Part shown: one piece after another, positions 1 to 9,312 of the stretch
Layout of the letters: every line of letters begins with the position of its first letter
Position numbering within the stretch: position 1 is the stretch's first letter
Source of the DNA: Chara braunii
Lineage: Eukaryota > Streptophyta > Charophyceae > Charales > Characeae
Assembly (NCBI GenBank): GCA_003427395.1
Contig: BFEA01000497.1
Coordinates: forward strand, 653,621-680,491
Direction of reading: 5' to 3'
Length of the DNA: 26,871 nucleotides
Made by a program: the position numbers and the translations under genes
The notes under the pieces: generated by a model
Seen by the model: only the letters and a program-made list of their open reading frames with translations
Databases searched by the model: none
Told to the model about the DNA's origin: nothing

Positions 1-324
1 TGAGGTCAAAATCGCGATTTTGGGGGCTAACTAGTGTGCTCTAATCAATCAATCAAGACTAATCAGCTACCTAGTCCCCGCACACGTGTCAGATCAGGTT
101 GTCCTGATTCACGTGTGGTGTTCCGATACCAACTGTTACAGGCCCAGTTGGGCCATGTACATATAAACCGAGGATCCGCAATGTGATAAAAAGGACTGAA
201 TGGACAATGCAGACTTATGCAGTGCAAGTGGAATCTCAACAAGCAATGTGCATTCCGATAGATACAAAATGTTGTTTTATAGGGCAGTGGAAGATTTATA
301 CACAAGTCCTGACCTGACCGGGAC
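1..324. other. Left flank before adapter junction, no gene seen
   Basis: I see no credible gene here. The only open frame that spans it, on the minus strand, begins inside the adapter at 325-362 with the peptide MCIRDR, which is the translated transposase end and not biology. A perfect 14-bp palindrome AAAATCGCGATTTT sits at 8-21, and a short AATC run lies near 42-54. Because the adapter joins this stretch to the rest, its true genomic neighbourhood is uncertain. Confidence 0.6.
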
Positions 325-362
325 CTGTCTCTTATACACATCTAGATGTGTATAAGAGACAG
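325..362. other. Nextera mate-pair junction adapter (assembly artefact)
   Basis: Positions 325-343 read CTGTCTCTTATACACATCT and 344-362 are its exact reverse complement. The 19-mer is the Tn5 mosaic end used in Nextera kits. Two mosaic ends back to back form the circularisation junction adapter of Nextera mate-pair libraries. A natural Tn5 insertion would leave transposon DNA between the ends, and none is present. The sequence is therefore residual library adapter, and the flanks at 324 and 363 may derive from places kilobases apart or in the opposite orientation. Confidence 0.97.
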
Positions 363-467
363 GTGCTGCAGGTACCTCGAAGACGAAGCTGGAGCAACGG
401 AGTTGCATGTAAGTCCCCGTGGCCTCCGCCCAATCTCTCTATCTCTTGCACTACTCTAGCTGCTGTG

Positions 468-537
468 GCGCCCAACGCTGAAGACTACAGCTAACGCTAC
501 TAGCGCCCAGCGTTGAAGACTATTGCTAACGCTACTA
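468..537. repeat. 35-bp tandem repeat, two copies
   Basis: Two adjacent 35-bp units (468-502 and 503-537) begin GCGCCCA and end GCTAACGCTACTA, with about 30 of 35 positions identical. A partial third echo, CCTGAAGACTAC, follows near 577. The string TGGCGCCCAACG at 467-478 resembles some retroelement primer-binding sites, but no LTR end precedes it, so I do not call one. Confidence 0.7.
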
Positions 538-739
538 CTACTCCTGCAGCGCTCCTCCAGAGTGCTGCTGCCGAATCCTGAAGACTACCTCCTGCCTCCT
601 GAACTGCACGTGAAGTGCCTGGTAAGTACCTAGGAACTACCTCCTGCCTGCAGGGCGGGTCAGTCCTATATAGTGCTGGCCTGTCCAGGAGGCTGCTCTT
701 GCCAATGCCGAAACGTGCCAGACCCTGGCGTTGAAGCTC

Positions 740-1030
740 AACCAGGGGTTGTCTTGAAAGCAGGCCCGAAATGGCCTGTGCTAAAACCCTGGTTTGTTGC
801 CCGAGTTTCAGGGCAGGTCGAACCGATGAGGGCCCGAAAATGGCCCTCAATTTCAGGCTGAAAACACTCAGGGCCGGAAAGGCCCTGATTTAGCGTGAAA
901 CGACACAAGGCCTGTAGGCCCTTGTCTTCAGGCTTTCAGGCTGAAACGGCATAGGGCCTGAGGGCCCTTGTTTTTAGGCTTTTGGCCTGAAAACGTCACG
1001 CTTTTGGCCTGAAAACGTCACAGGCCTGGA
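740..1030. repeat. GGCC-rich short-hairpin cluster with 22-bp tandem pair
   Basis: This stretch is built from recurring blocks such as AGGCCTG, GGGCC and GGCCCT that form small inverted repeats. One example is CAGGGCC at 869-875, spaced by GGAAA from GGCCCTG at 881-887. Two perfect 22-bp units (978-999 and 1000-1021) start GCTTTTGGCCTG. The same motif density recurs at 16985-17350. No coding frame is convincing. It may be a degraded non-autonomous element or satellite, but its function is unknown. Confidence 0.6.
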
Positions 1031-1103
1031 AATGGGTCGTGCAGCCTGTTGCAGGCGCAACATTAAACATGAACCTACTGGAATATTGTTTGCCAGATTG
1101 GTC

Positions 1104-1104
<1 letters not shown>

Positions 1105-1160
<56 letters not shown>
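1105..1160. repeat. (AC)28 dinucleotide microsatellite
   Basis: An uninterrupted run of about 28 AC units. It yields artificial open frames of alternating Thr-His on the plus strand and Cys-Val on the minus strand, which are not proteins. Such a long perfect tract is expected to vary in length between individuals. Confidence 0.98.
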
Positions 1161-1164
<4 letters not shown>

Positions 1165-1199
1165 CACAATTGTCGTCGTCGTCGGTCCATAGAGAAGGA

Positions 1200-1613
1200 A
1201 TCAATGCCGAGGAAACCCAAAACACTTGCTCAATGTCGTTCTGTGATGATCCACCTGAGATTCGGCTAGCATGTGGGCTGCATGAATTGTGTCATGAGGA
1301 TTATGAAGGCACAGCCCGTGCGTCTTTCTGTTTTCATGCGTATGATGACAGTTAATATTGCACTCATGTTCGGCACCCTGACATATCATGTCCAATTTGT
1401 AGACAGGGGTTCGAACGACAATGCCTCTATAATTGCGGCCGGCGTGCCTTTGTGTTCTTATGTTCTTTGCGTGGGAGCCATGTTGCCTGCGATATCTATC
1501 TACGTCGTGCCATTCGGTGCAGCAACTGCAACTGCGAGAATTGGATGTGATGCTACCACAGTCCGCACCCGAATCGAAGTTGTCTGGTCTGCAGGAGTGG
1601 TCACCTACCATAG
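1200..1613 (+). pseudogene. Candidate Cys/His-rich (RING-like) coding remnant
   Basis: Reading frame 3 (codons starting at multiples of 3) is unusually rich in paired Cys and His. Around 1227-1284 it contains C-x4-C, a short acidic spacer, then C-x2-H-x2-C-H. After a TAA at 1353-1355 the same frame continues with CTHVRHPDISCPICRQG from 1359. After a TGA at 1548-1550 it gives CYHSPHPNRSCLVCRSG from 1551. The last two blocks share the pattern C-x-H-x2-HP-x2-SC-x2-CR-x-G, which argues that the frame was once coding. CPICR is typical of RING zinc fingers, usually ubiquitin ligases, but ligand spacing is not a clean RING. A TAG at 1611 closes the frame. No start, introns or expression evidence can be seen. 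It could be a pseudogene, a broken exon or chance. Confidence 0.33.
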
Positions 1614-1802
1614 GCAACAACTACTTCTGATCCTGCAACCCTAACACTGATTGACTTCTCGTGTCATTCTACAGTCGTCTGCTCCAATGGTCTGTATAGA
1701 GAATCTATTGAAAGAAAGTGGGAGGCCTCCCAATGCTAGCTGATGAGAACATAATCAAGAAAACGATATAACAAATTTATTGTCTCATATTGTTTTTATT
1801 GT

Positions 1803-1971
1803 TGGGTTGGCCCATCTCAAGTGTGTTGCATTGCTTGTGTAAAGGTGAGATTTCTTGCTTGGTTAAAGGTAAGGTTCTGAATAGATATTGACTCCACAAG
1901 CAAAACTGTTTCATAGGTGGATTGGCTCATCTTAAGAATGCTTCATTGTTTGCAATACAGGTAAAGTTGCT
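1803..1971. repeat. Diverged direct repeat, about 115-bp period
   Basis: 1803-1855 and 1918-1971 align with about two thirds identity. Both contain TTGGCCCATCT or TTGGCTCATCT, then AAG, GCATTG or TTCATTG, and an AGGTGAG or AGGTAAAG tail. The surrounding stretch 1614-2050 has no other recognisable feature. The tails resemble splice donors, but there is no coding context. Confidence 0.45.
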
Positions 1972-2051
1972 ATAACTTTGGATCTACTCATCTGGGTGGA
2001 ATAGGGGAACTTGTGGTGATATTTTATAACACACACACATGGATCAAATAA

Positions 2052-2080
2052 ATATATGTATATATCATATATGTATATAT
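2052..2080. repeat. AT-rich 14-bp direct repeat
   Basis: ATATATGTATATAT occurs at 2052-2065 and again at 2067-2080, separated by a single C. The sequence is low complexity and could melt or fold easily. No function can be assigned. Confidence 0.7.
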
Positions 2081-2131
2081 GTGTTTGTGCAAGTGTGCCG
2101 CTTTGGCGGCAGAAGGGTGTGTGTGCACTTG

Positions 2132-2161
2132 GCGCTGAAGCACACAAACGTGACTAACCTT
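2132..2161 (+). repeat. 30-bp motif shared with 12935-12964
   Basis: This stretch and 12935-12964 match at about 25 of 30 positions, sharing CGCTGAA, CACACAAACG and CAACCTT or TAACCTT. The second copy lies about 190 bp past the chromodomain remnant of element 1, where an LTR could be, so this may be a fragment of the same LTR family. The match is short and the assignment weak. Confidence 0.35.
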
Positions 2162-2299
2162 GCATTTTTTTAATTTTTTTTTCAAACATCATCAAGATTG
2201 GGTGAGTCGCCTGTATTCGTAGATACAGGAAAGTGTACAACCTACAAAATAGATCCTGTTCAAGTACAGTCGTGAAACCTACCTTGCATTTTGTGGATG

Positions 2300-2345
2300 A
2301 AAAAAAAAAAAAAAAAAAAAAAAACACATACACATACACATACAG
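2300..2345. repeat. Poly(A)25 followed by CACATA repeats
   Basis: Twenty-five A residues (2300-2324) are followed by about three CACATA units. A related, less regular A/CA-rich stretch borders the outer end of the inverted partner near 23960-24000, read on the minus strand. The tract therefore marks the outer boundary of the repeat family. An A-run can also mark a retroposon tail, but no LINE or SINE body was recognised. Confidence 0.7.
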
Positions 2346-3513
2346 AATGACATAAAACAAACAACGCGACAACACTCCTAGTCCCTTAGTAGTCATCCAT
2401 AACTCTCCAATGCGAAAATCGGATAGGCGTCTCACACGAGACTTAGTATAAAACCGCGCTGACGCAAGGCTCATCTCATATCGACTCGCAATGCAAGCAT
2501 ACGCAAGCAGTCGCAATGATGGCGTACTATGTAGTACCCATACTCATGCAGTCCTCGTTAGTCTCGAGGGTTGCATTCGACACTCAAGTGTCGGCTGACA
2601 CGCGCCTTGAGGGAATGATCTCTCGACGTTGGACAATCGCCAAATGCGGTTGAGAACCACACCCTCTTTTGCACCCTGCGAAGAGTGGGTGGTACACAGG
2701 TTCATACCTGTGGTGGCAATTGCCTCTTATCGCCCTGGAGACCAGCTCCATCATCCAGGGCCTGGAGAGAAATCAAGGGGTTTGACTTTGACGGCTGTCA
2801 CGGACTACAACGTCCAACTATAAAAACTCCAAAAAGAAAAGGATAACAGGCGATCTCCCTTTTCTTTCAAAAACATAATTTGTTTAACCCTTACGAGCGG
2901 TCACAGTAGGCCGCACGAAAACACTTAAGACATATGTATTTACACTTATATAAAGGGTTATAATTATGTGACGATCACTTCTCACAATCACAGTGAGACT
3001 CCTCTCAGCCATATGTATGTATATGATCGCAGACAGTCAAATCCAAAGTTCGAACCACCAAACATACTTGCAATCACATCACAGATTCAACCAAAAGTCC
3101 ATGCACTACACGGGGTCAACTTCAACCATTCTCTGCACTCACACCCCTCGCTTTAGCCATGCAAGTGCAACTCCTCAAAATAAAATACTTAGTACTTTTC
3201 TTAAATGACCATTCAAATAAAGTCCGGGCGAAAACACAATAAAACAGTTCAAATCACAAGGCTAAAGCCTTTAGGTTAAGTGGCAGTTGTGGATTGGAGT
3301 GAATCGTAAACCGACGAATCGACAACAAGACCAAGTATAATAAAAGATCCCAGAAAATGTAGAAATTGACCTAAGTAAAAAAAACTTAGCTTAGAAAATG
3401 TAGGAATTGAAACTAACTCCTATGGCTCTAGCACGTGGCGAGCATCTGAAGCAACTACCTGTCAAACTGAAACTCAGACTAAGTAGTAGTCTCACTCAGT
3501 CACATGCAAGCCA

Positions 3514-3545
3514 ACCTACAAAGGTGGGTACTTACCTTTGTAGGT
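3514..3545. repeat. 12-bp perfect inverted repeat, 8-nt loop
   Basis: ACCTACAAAGGT (3514-3525) pairs perfectly with ACCTTTGTAGGT (3534-3545) around the loop GGGTACTT. The corresponding place in the right arm (about 22105-22125) has one half but not the pairing partner, so this palindrome arose or was lost in one copy only. Confidence 0.8.
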
Positions 3546-3633
3546 CTAGCTTCAGCTCAAGATTCAGTCTGCCCCTTCGTACCACAAATTTACTCTTAAT
3601 TAATACTCTTTTCGGCTTGTGATAAGCTATAGG

Positions 3634-3664
3634 CAGACCACCCAAACTTATGGAACCTTGTCTG
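3634..3664 (+). repeat. Stem-loop copy 1
   Basis: Stem CAGAC (3634-3638) pairs with GTCTG (3660-3664), with a 21-nt loop that varies the consensus only near its 3' end. This copy has a positional counterpart in the right arm of the inverted repeat. Confidence 0.75.
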
Positions 3665-3742
3665 ACTAGCCTGTTCATCGACAGAATAATACTAAAGTAT
3701 AGCCAAGTTATAGCCTGTTGGTTCCAGCATGTGCGTGACATT

Positions 3743-3781
3743 GGACCAAGACCACCCAAACTTATGGAACATGTCTGGTCC
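3743..3781 (+). repeat. Stem-loop copy 2
   Basis: GGACCAAGAC (3743-3752) pairs with GTCTGGTCC (3773-3781) as nine base pairs with one bulged A. The loop 3753-3772 is the exact 20-nt consensus. Confidence 0.8.
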
Positions 3782-3819
3782 TCTGCCAAATCCTTTCTCT
3801 TACCCAAGGCAGGAAGAGG

Positions 3820-3851
3820 CTGAGCCACCCAAACTTATGGAAGATACTCAG
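3820..3851 (+). repeat. Stem-loop copy 3
   Basis: CTGAG (3820-3824) pairs with CTCAG (3847-3851). The loop keeps CCACCCAAACTTATGGAA and then changes to GATA. The stem shares little sequence with the neighbouring copies. Confidence 0.65.
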
Positions 3852-3904
3852 ACCTCCTCGTTCAGAACCAAAAGAAAATGAAAGAAACCCAAAGTAAACA
3901 AGGC

Positions 3905-3940
3905 GACCAAGCCACCCAAACTTATGGAACATGCTTGGTC
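3905..3940 (+). repeat. Stem-loop copy 4, perfect 8-bp stem
   Basis: GACCAAGC (3905-3912) and GCTTGGTC (3933-3940) pair perfectly around the exact 20-nt consensus loop at 3913-3932. It is the cleanest copy in the array. Confidence 0.85.
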
Positions 3941-3981
3941 CATGAAAAGTTAATCACAATCATCCCTCGCAAATCACAACA

Positions 3982-4016
3982 ACCAGACCACCCAATCTTA
4001 TGGGAACCTGTCTGGT
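3982..4016 (+). repeat. Stem-loop copy 5
   Basis: ACCAGAC (3982-3988) pairs with GTCTGGT (4010-4016). The 21-nt loop carries one A-to-T change and one extra G relative to the consensus. Confidence 0.8.
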
Positions 4017-4050
4017 CCTTCAGACAATAAAAAATAAACATAGCATTGGG

Positions 4051-4070
4051 CCCTCCAACCTTATGGAGAC
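4051..4070 (+). repeat. Degenerate copy 6, stem not visible
   Basis: CCCTCCAACCTTATGGAGAC keeps the loop core with several changes, but the flanks do not pair. It probably marks a decayed end of the array. Confidence 0.5.
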
Positions 4071-7000
4071 TCTCGCAGTCGTTGATAGAACCAGTCAAAC
4101 TCAAGCAAAACTGCCTTCCTCCCATCCTTCCCCCATACGCAACCCCACAATCTGCTTTCAGTCAAACAATGAAACTGAAACTGACATTGCGCATACATTC
4201 CTTTACTTAGTCTGAATCATGTCCTGAAAGGCAAACTCAAAGTCAAAGTAGGGATGCACTCAGTATATTCAACCAAAACACAATCAGGAATACAGATATT
4301 GGGTTATAATTGGGTTTATAGAAGGAAAGCGAAACCCTTACCTCTCAGTTCCCTGCCTCCAGAACTCCTGAGTTCTGGCAGAGTCCCGCAATCGGTGGGC
4401 TAACTCCCCACAGAGTCTTGCTGCGGTCATACGGGTTGCAATCCCGCCTGCCGCCGTCCTCTCAGAACAAGATTAGACTTAGAGTTAGAAGGACAGAAGG
4501 AGGGGTTTGAGACTCTCGAGATACAAGAGAGGGACTGACTCAACTCCCAGGAGAGGGCCTCAAAATCTCGATGCGCCTGAGGGCCCCGCAATGGCAGCCA
4601 AAACGTGCAGCAGCTTGGTCAAACAAAGTAAAAAAAAAGGTCTGCAGTTGACTCCCTGATGTTTCTCCCACTCGCAGCAAAGACCCCCCTCGCAGAATCT
4701 GATCCCCTATTCAAAGTCACCGTACCTCCCCTTGGCCAAATAGTTGCCACACCGTTAGAAGGCTGCTTTCGAATAAAGTACAGTGTACGTTCGAAAAACA
4801 GGCAAAACGCTAAGTGCACAGCAATTGCAAGCTACCGCAAAAGTGTGTAATGCTTAACTGCAGCAATAACAGTGTCACACAGCGAGGGCACAACAAGATA
4901 CTCGACACACGCTCAGTAGATACTTCGCGTGTGTACAGCCAGAGCACAGCAAGGCGTTGTGTACTCAGTGGCCATGCACAGTGATACCCGTCTGCAATGG
5001 CCCCCAAAGAACACAGTCGTAGCAGCTGTTAAAAACATAGCGGTCACCAACATAATAGTGTACGAAGGCGGCCACTTCCTTAAATCGAGAAGACTGGCAG
5101 GGCATAGTCACGGCCTTCACCCACAGGATCCAAACAAAGTTACGGATTACTCAGACGAAGCACTCCATCAACTAAGAACTACCATGCACCACCTCCCATG
5201 GGGCTAAGGAACAGTCATTCGTTCGACATTCCCTTCCTGCATTCGATTCGTTGGTGCGCTGCAAACCCACTGTGGACATCGCAGCTTCGTGGCCACAGTT
5301 GCAACTTGGCCAGGTGAGCATCCATCGACCAATAGGCAGTTCTGCAATCCATAGTAGCCTGTGAAGAATTAACCGAAACAGGCTCAGTCGCAACTAGTGG
5401 TTGGATTATAATTCAGACGTAGTTGTCGACTCATGAGCACGACAATTAAAACTCACAATCCAATAAGTCGCGCACTTTGACACATGCCCCACTAGCCACC
5501 TCGCAATGATACACAGCGATATACACGGTAAGCGTAGTAAAAGTGGCGGCCTTAATACTGAACTGCCCTCTCCTCGTAGCAGCGTCGGTTTCAGACAACA
5601 AAGGGTAGGCTGCACACGTTTATCTATACGTGCGGGATTTAACGTTAGAACCTCCGTTTAAAACAAAGTCGAATGCAAGGCATCTCGACGCAGGGCTATG
5701 CGCGCGGCTTCATCCGTTATACCTCTCGAGAGCAAACTCCCCCCTCTTTCAATGGGAACCATATTCATTCTTTCGATATGAAACAACCATGGCTAGGTAC
5801 TGAGACGTCTCCCAATCCATGATCATGACGAACGTCCCTGTCAGAGTAGAGAACGTGCCCAAGTTCTAATGATTACCGGTATCAGACGACGACTGCCTTT
5901 ACTGGCAAAAGGGGGGGTCAACATGCACATCAGTCTGTCTCATTCAACTTTGCGCGGCCTCCAGGTAAGTATCCAATCCGTGGGCAGACTCACACAGCAT
6001 CGATCACTAAGGCGGGCAAAAATAAGAATGAATTTCACACAATATTGCGGAGTTGTACAAAGCTCCCAGTCATACGTGTCAACGAGTAGAGAGATGCTAC
6101 TCCTTTGGATAAGCTGAGCAACGCACCGGCGAGCAGGTAAGTGCCTAACCCCGCGGCTAGCTCCTCGCTTTTTCCATCGTTGGGGTGGGCAAACCCACAA
6201 TGGATCTGCCGCTGGAACGCAGAAAGGTACACTGACTTTATTTATTTATTTTGAAAGTCCCTCTTTCCCGGGTGCAACTTTATTTCTTCATGGCTTGAAA
6301 CTTACAACTCCTCTCCCCTATCTATAACCCCTCTATCCTATTCGTAACTATGGAGAACTCCACTTAGGATCTTTACTCAACAGAAACTGCCGAGGAACAG
6401 TCGAGCAGACCAATTTGCACTCCCGTCCGTTCCCTCTCCCTCCTTCTCACTCTCTCTTAGTCGTTCATGTGCTTGTGCTGCTCATTGTGTCGGACAAACC
6501 CACCAGATGCCGAGTAAGCCCACCCGCTGCTTCCTGATTCTTCCCCCTGTGTCTTCGTCCACCATCGCTGCACCTTCGCGCACTACCTTCTCTACTAACC
6601 TCCATCTAAATCTAGCTACAATTTCAAAGTCGCCGCCCTCAAAAACCCCGACGTCCATTCTTTTTCTCGCTCGATATTATTATGAATCGAGCACGCTACA
6701 TGCCTCTGACTACGCCCGGTCGTTTCTCTGCCAACGCCATCCCAGTTTGCACCTGGCGCGATTCTCGACCGGGTTCCTTCGTCTTTCCCGGCTCCTCTCT
6801 GCTTAACGTTAGCGCCCACTGTCCCTGCCTCGCATGCACCGGCCTTGCTTCGCGTCAACATTCACCCCCTCTTTCAGCTTAGTGCTAGCGCCTGCTTTGC
6901 CCTCTTCCTCGCGCCTGTCACTCCTCTCTCTCACTATCGGTCTGCCAACTCTTTAGCGCAGCGACCTCCCTTACTGCTCCGACCACCCTGAGGGAAAGAC

Positions 7001-7088
7001 TCTCAGTCGAGCCAACTACAACACGGTTTGATTAGTCTCTCACCCCTACACCCAAGTCCAACGGTTGATTTGCATGGGCCGGCTCCGT
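4071..7088. other. Long stretch without a recognisable gene
   Basis: Open frames here are short, and none shows a domain or motif I recognise. Visible structure is limited to a perfect inverted repeat CCAGAACT/AGTTCTGG at 4359-4366 and 4371-4378, and to exon-junction-like CAGGTAAGT strings near 5952 and 6136 with no coding context. 6230-6480 is pyrimidine-rich. It may include LTR or internal sequence of decayed elements. Confidence 0.55.
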
Positions 7089-7177
7089 CACGACCACCCC
7101 CTCTCGTTCTGTTCAGGTGGAGTCCACTAGCCGGCACGACCACCCCCTGTCGTTCTGTTCAGGTGGAGTCCACTACC
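7089..7177. repeat. 46-bp tandem duplication
   Basis: Two near-identical units (7089-7134 and 7135-7177) begin CACGACCACCCCCT and contain CGTTCTGTTCAGGTGGAGTC. They differ at about one position before diverging at the right end, so this is a recent local duplication. No function is apparent. Confidence 0.85.
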
Positions 7178-8524
7178 GCCTCGGGCTTCCAATAGCCAGC
7201 CCTCACACAGACAGCCGGTTGCGGCGCGACCTGCTGCAAAGCTTAGAGTGGGCCTTCGTGGACTGAGCCCGACGCGACTCTCCACGGTAGTAGCAAATAT
7301 TCAAATGAGAACTTCGAAGACCGAAGTGGAGAGGGGTTCCCCACGATCCACAGCTTGCCGCTGCACCGCTGCAGTCCCTCAACTGCGCCCTGGACCGCTT
7401 TCAAACCACCGCGCTAGGGCTCGACCCACCATCTTCCGGTCGTTGTTGGCATACCCACACTCAACTTCTTGTGACAGATCGCGGCTGGCCGACCATGCAC
7501 TTGCAGCAACCCGCGTTATTTAGGTTTCTTTCGCTTCGTGGGCTAACCACCCACCGCTCGCAGGCATGTTGACCTCGTCGGCCCGTATTTTTAAGATGGG
7601 GCGGAATGGGGGAATTTCACCAGCATCTCGAGCACGAGGGGACCCGGACGAACCACGAAAAAGAGGCGGGTACTGAAGGTCCTCGACTGCTGTGACGGCC
7701 TTTTAAATCCGACGCCTCGTCCGAGTCAAGGAACACCGGAGTGTACAAAATGTACTACAATAAAGATTATAAAATGTTTGAAAACTTTTAATCGTCAGAA
7801 TATGATGAAACGCGGAAAAAGAAACCAAGGGGAATAGCCTCGCCAGACCCTTAACCTCTCGACTCCTTCGCGCCACTCTGATATCCCGCGTCGTTGCCGC
7901 TCGATCTCGATCCCTGAACCTCTCAGATGAAAGTCCGACACTGTAACCAATAGTACTAGGCTCAAGTTTGGGTCTAGTTTTGACGGATACCTAAATAAGC
8001 GGATATTGCACGACGCGCGGATCAACTGAAACGTTTCAGACCCACACATCGGCCTATCAACAGAACTCACGACTGTCAACCTTCCGCGTCCACCGCGCGA
8101 CTATACCGAACCATGCAGTCGTCAACGTCGTCCTCCACACATGCGCACAAGTCACAGGCAAGCGCATCAATCAAGAGGCATAATCTTTTTAATCCTAGTT
8201 TAATTAGAAAACAAAATTTGGTCGGCGATCGCGCTGACTCTTCAATCATCAACAAATAAAAGATCACGCGCACCTCAAATCTGCGCGCCCACACACTCTT
8301 TACTCTAGTCAACCATCCAGTCAACGTAAACCTCAGACACAGCCCCGCCTCGCGCGGTATACCTAAACTTTAAACCAAACTTATTCCCTGTCGCTTGCAA
8401 AAACCAGGGCGGATACCCTTGTAAGGGTATTCCCACCGACACCGCTCCTGTAAAACCAGAGAGTCGAGTTGCCTTCTCCACCTCATGTTTAAGATAAGTT
8501 GCCAAGGAGTGAGTCCTGTCTGAG
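7178..8524. other. No gene seen; upstream of element 1
   Basis: This would be expected to hold the 5' LTR, leader and gag N-terminus of element 1, but I found neither a primer-binding site nor a match to the region after its 3' end. Minus-strand open frames at 8076-8324 and 8305-8745 have no recognisable motif, and the second overlaps gag on the opposite strand. Confidence 0.5.
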
Positions 8525-9312
8525 GCTAATGTTGTTGGCTTCGAAGACATCAGTGAGTGGGCAAAAATCATGATCCTGCGGGAATTTCTCCAGAAAATTA
8601 AGATGAGATTGCTTGCCAATACAATGGTCGATAAGGCTTTTGACGAACTCACCACGATTAGCCAAAAACGTTGGTCTACTGTCGATGCTCTGTAACGTGA
8701 AGTTGATCGTCTTTTGCAGGTACTTGGACTGAACCTACAGGACAACCAAGCGTTGTATATCTATTCGTGCACACTGCCCGAGCCCATACGCGAACAGCTT
8801 GTGGCAGAGCCAAAGTATGGAAAGTATAACTATTGACAATTTCGCAACCTTGAGCTCCAGTGGGAACAGATGATTGCGAGGTTAAAGGAACCTACACTAA
8901 CGTTGTGAGAGGTGGACCATCAGGTGGGTACGAGAATGGGAGAAGAGTTTTGTGGCGGCAGAAGCACCAGGACCACACTCTCGTTGTTTTCGGCGACGAG
9001 ACTGTTGAGAGATTGTCCCTCAAAAATGCAAGGGGCGAAACAAGTAGTGGTGGTGAGTCTGGAAAGGGTGAGGTCACCGCCATGGTGGCCAACAAGGGTG
9101 GCACCAACCGAGGTGGATATAGGAAGAGGAGACCACGCTCCTTCCCGGAGCATTTTGGCATTGCGTCTGGCCGACCCTGGAAAAAGATGGGCCTCACCCA
9201 GAAGGAATAGCAGAAACGGATAGATAACAGGCAGTGCCTGAAGTGCGACACCTCGGGACACATAATTGCATGGTGTCCCCTCATCTGGAACCCAAAAGGG
9301 AGCAGCCAGTAG
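8525..9312 (+). pseudogene. gag: Element 1 gag (capsid C-part and nucleocapsid)
   Basis: Gag would form the virus-like particle and bind element RNA. Frame 2 from about 8525 reads a capsid-like segment including FDELTTISQKRWSTVDAL and LPEPIREQLVAEPKYGKYNY. It is interrupted by TAA at 8693 and TGA at 8834. Near 8870-8905 the reading moves to frame 1, giving a Gly/Arg-rich basic stretch, a TAG at 9208 and then a CCHC zinc knuckle at 9235-9276 (CLKCDTSGHIIAWC, spacing C-x2-C-x4-H-x4-C). The frame closes with TAG at 9310-9312. The N-terminal part of Gag was not identified. Confidence 0.8.

Larger units (their letters stand above)
2326..3664 (+). repeat. Left arm of a long inverted repeat
   Basis: This arm matches the reverse complement of 21987-23990 in the same order over its whole length. 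Landmarks shared in inverted orientation include the block around 2370-2400 with 23895-23945, the block around 2640-2760 with 23535-23650, 3070-3150 with 23100-23180, 3185-3310 with 22910-23040, 3325-3420 with 22205-22310, and a stem-loop at 3634-3664 with 21979-22014. Identity looks like roughly 80-90% by eye, with several indels. It has no significant open frame. It is either one terminal arm of a composite element or one of two unrelated insertions of the same family in opposite orientation. Confidence 0.8.
3634..4070 (+). repeat. Array of six stem-loops with a conserved loop
   Basis: Six copies of a short unit are spaced irregularly by roughly 60-110 bp. Each centres on CACCCAAACTTATGGAACAT or a close variant. 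In five of the six the flanks are complementary to one another, yet the stem sequence differs from copy to copy: CAGAC/GTCTG, GGACC(A)AGAC/GTCTGGTCC, CTGAG/CTCAG, GACCAAGC/GCTTGGTC and ACCAGAC/GTCTGGT. The spacers between units are unrelated. The units are not in a common reading frame, so a protein repeat is unlikely. I know no named family with this design. Confidence 0.8.

Noticed and set aside
63-341. Minus-strand 92-residue frame starting MCIRDR
   Set aside because: The start lies in the Nextera adapter; MCIRDR is a translated transposase end.
467-478. tRNA primer-binding site of a retroelement
   Set aside because: It resembles a primer-binding site, but it is part of a local tandem repeat and no LTR end lies just upstream.
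1032-1269. Open frames of repeated Thr-His or Cys-Val
   Set aside because: They are translations of the (AC)28 microsatellite, open only because a dinucleotide repeat contains no stop.
3532-3828. Minus-strand frame containing SISLGGL twice
   Set aside because: The peptide repeat comes from two stem-loop copies that happen to be in phase; other copies are not in the same frame.
3634-4070. CRISPR-like array
   Set aside because: Repeats are short with variable arms, spacing is irregular, the sequence is eukaryotic and no cas gene is present.
5952-6145. CAGGTAAGT strings as splice donors of a hidden gene
   Set aside because: The consensus is short, and no coding frame, acceptor or domain can be joined to it.
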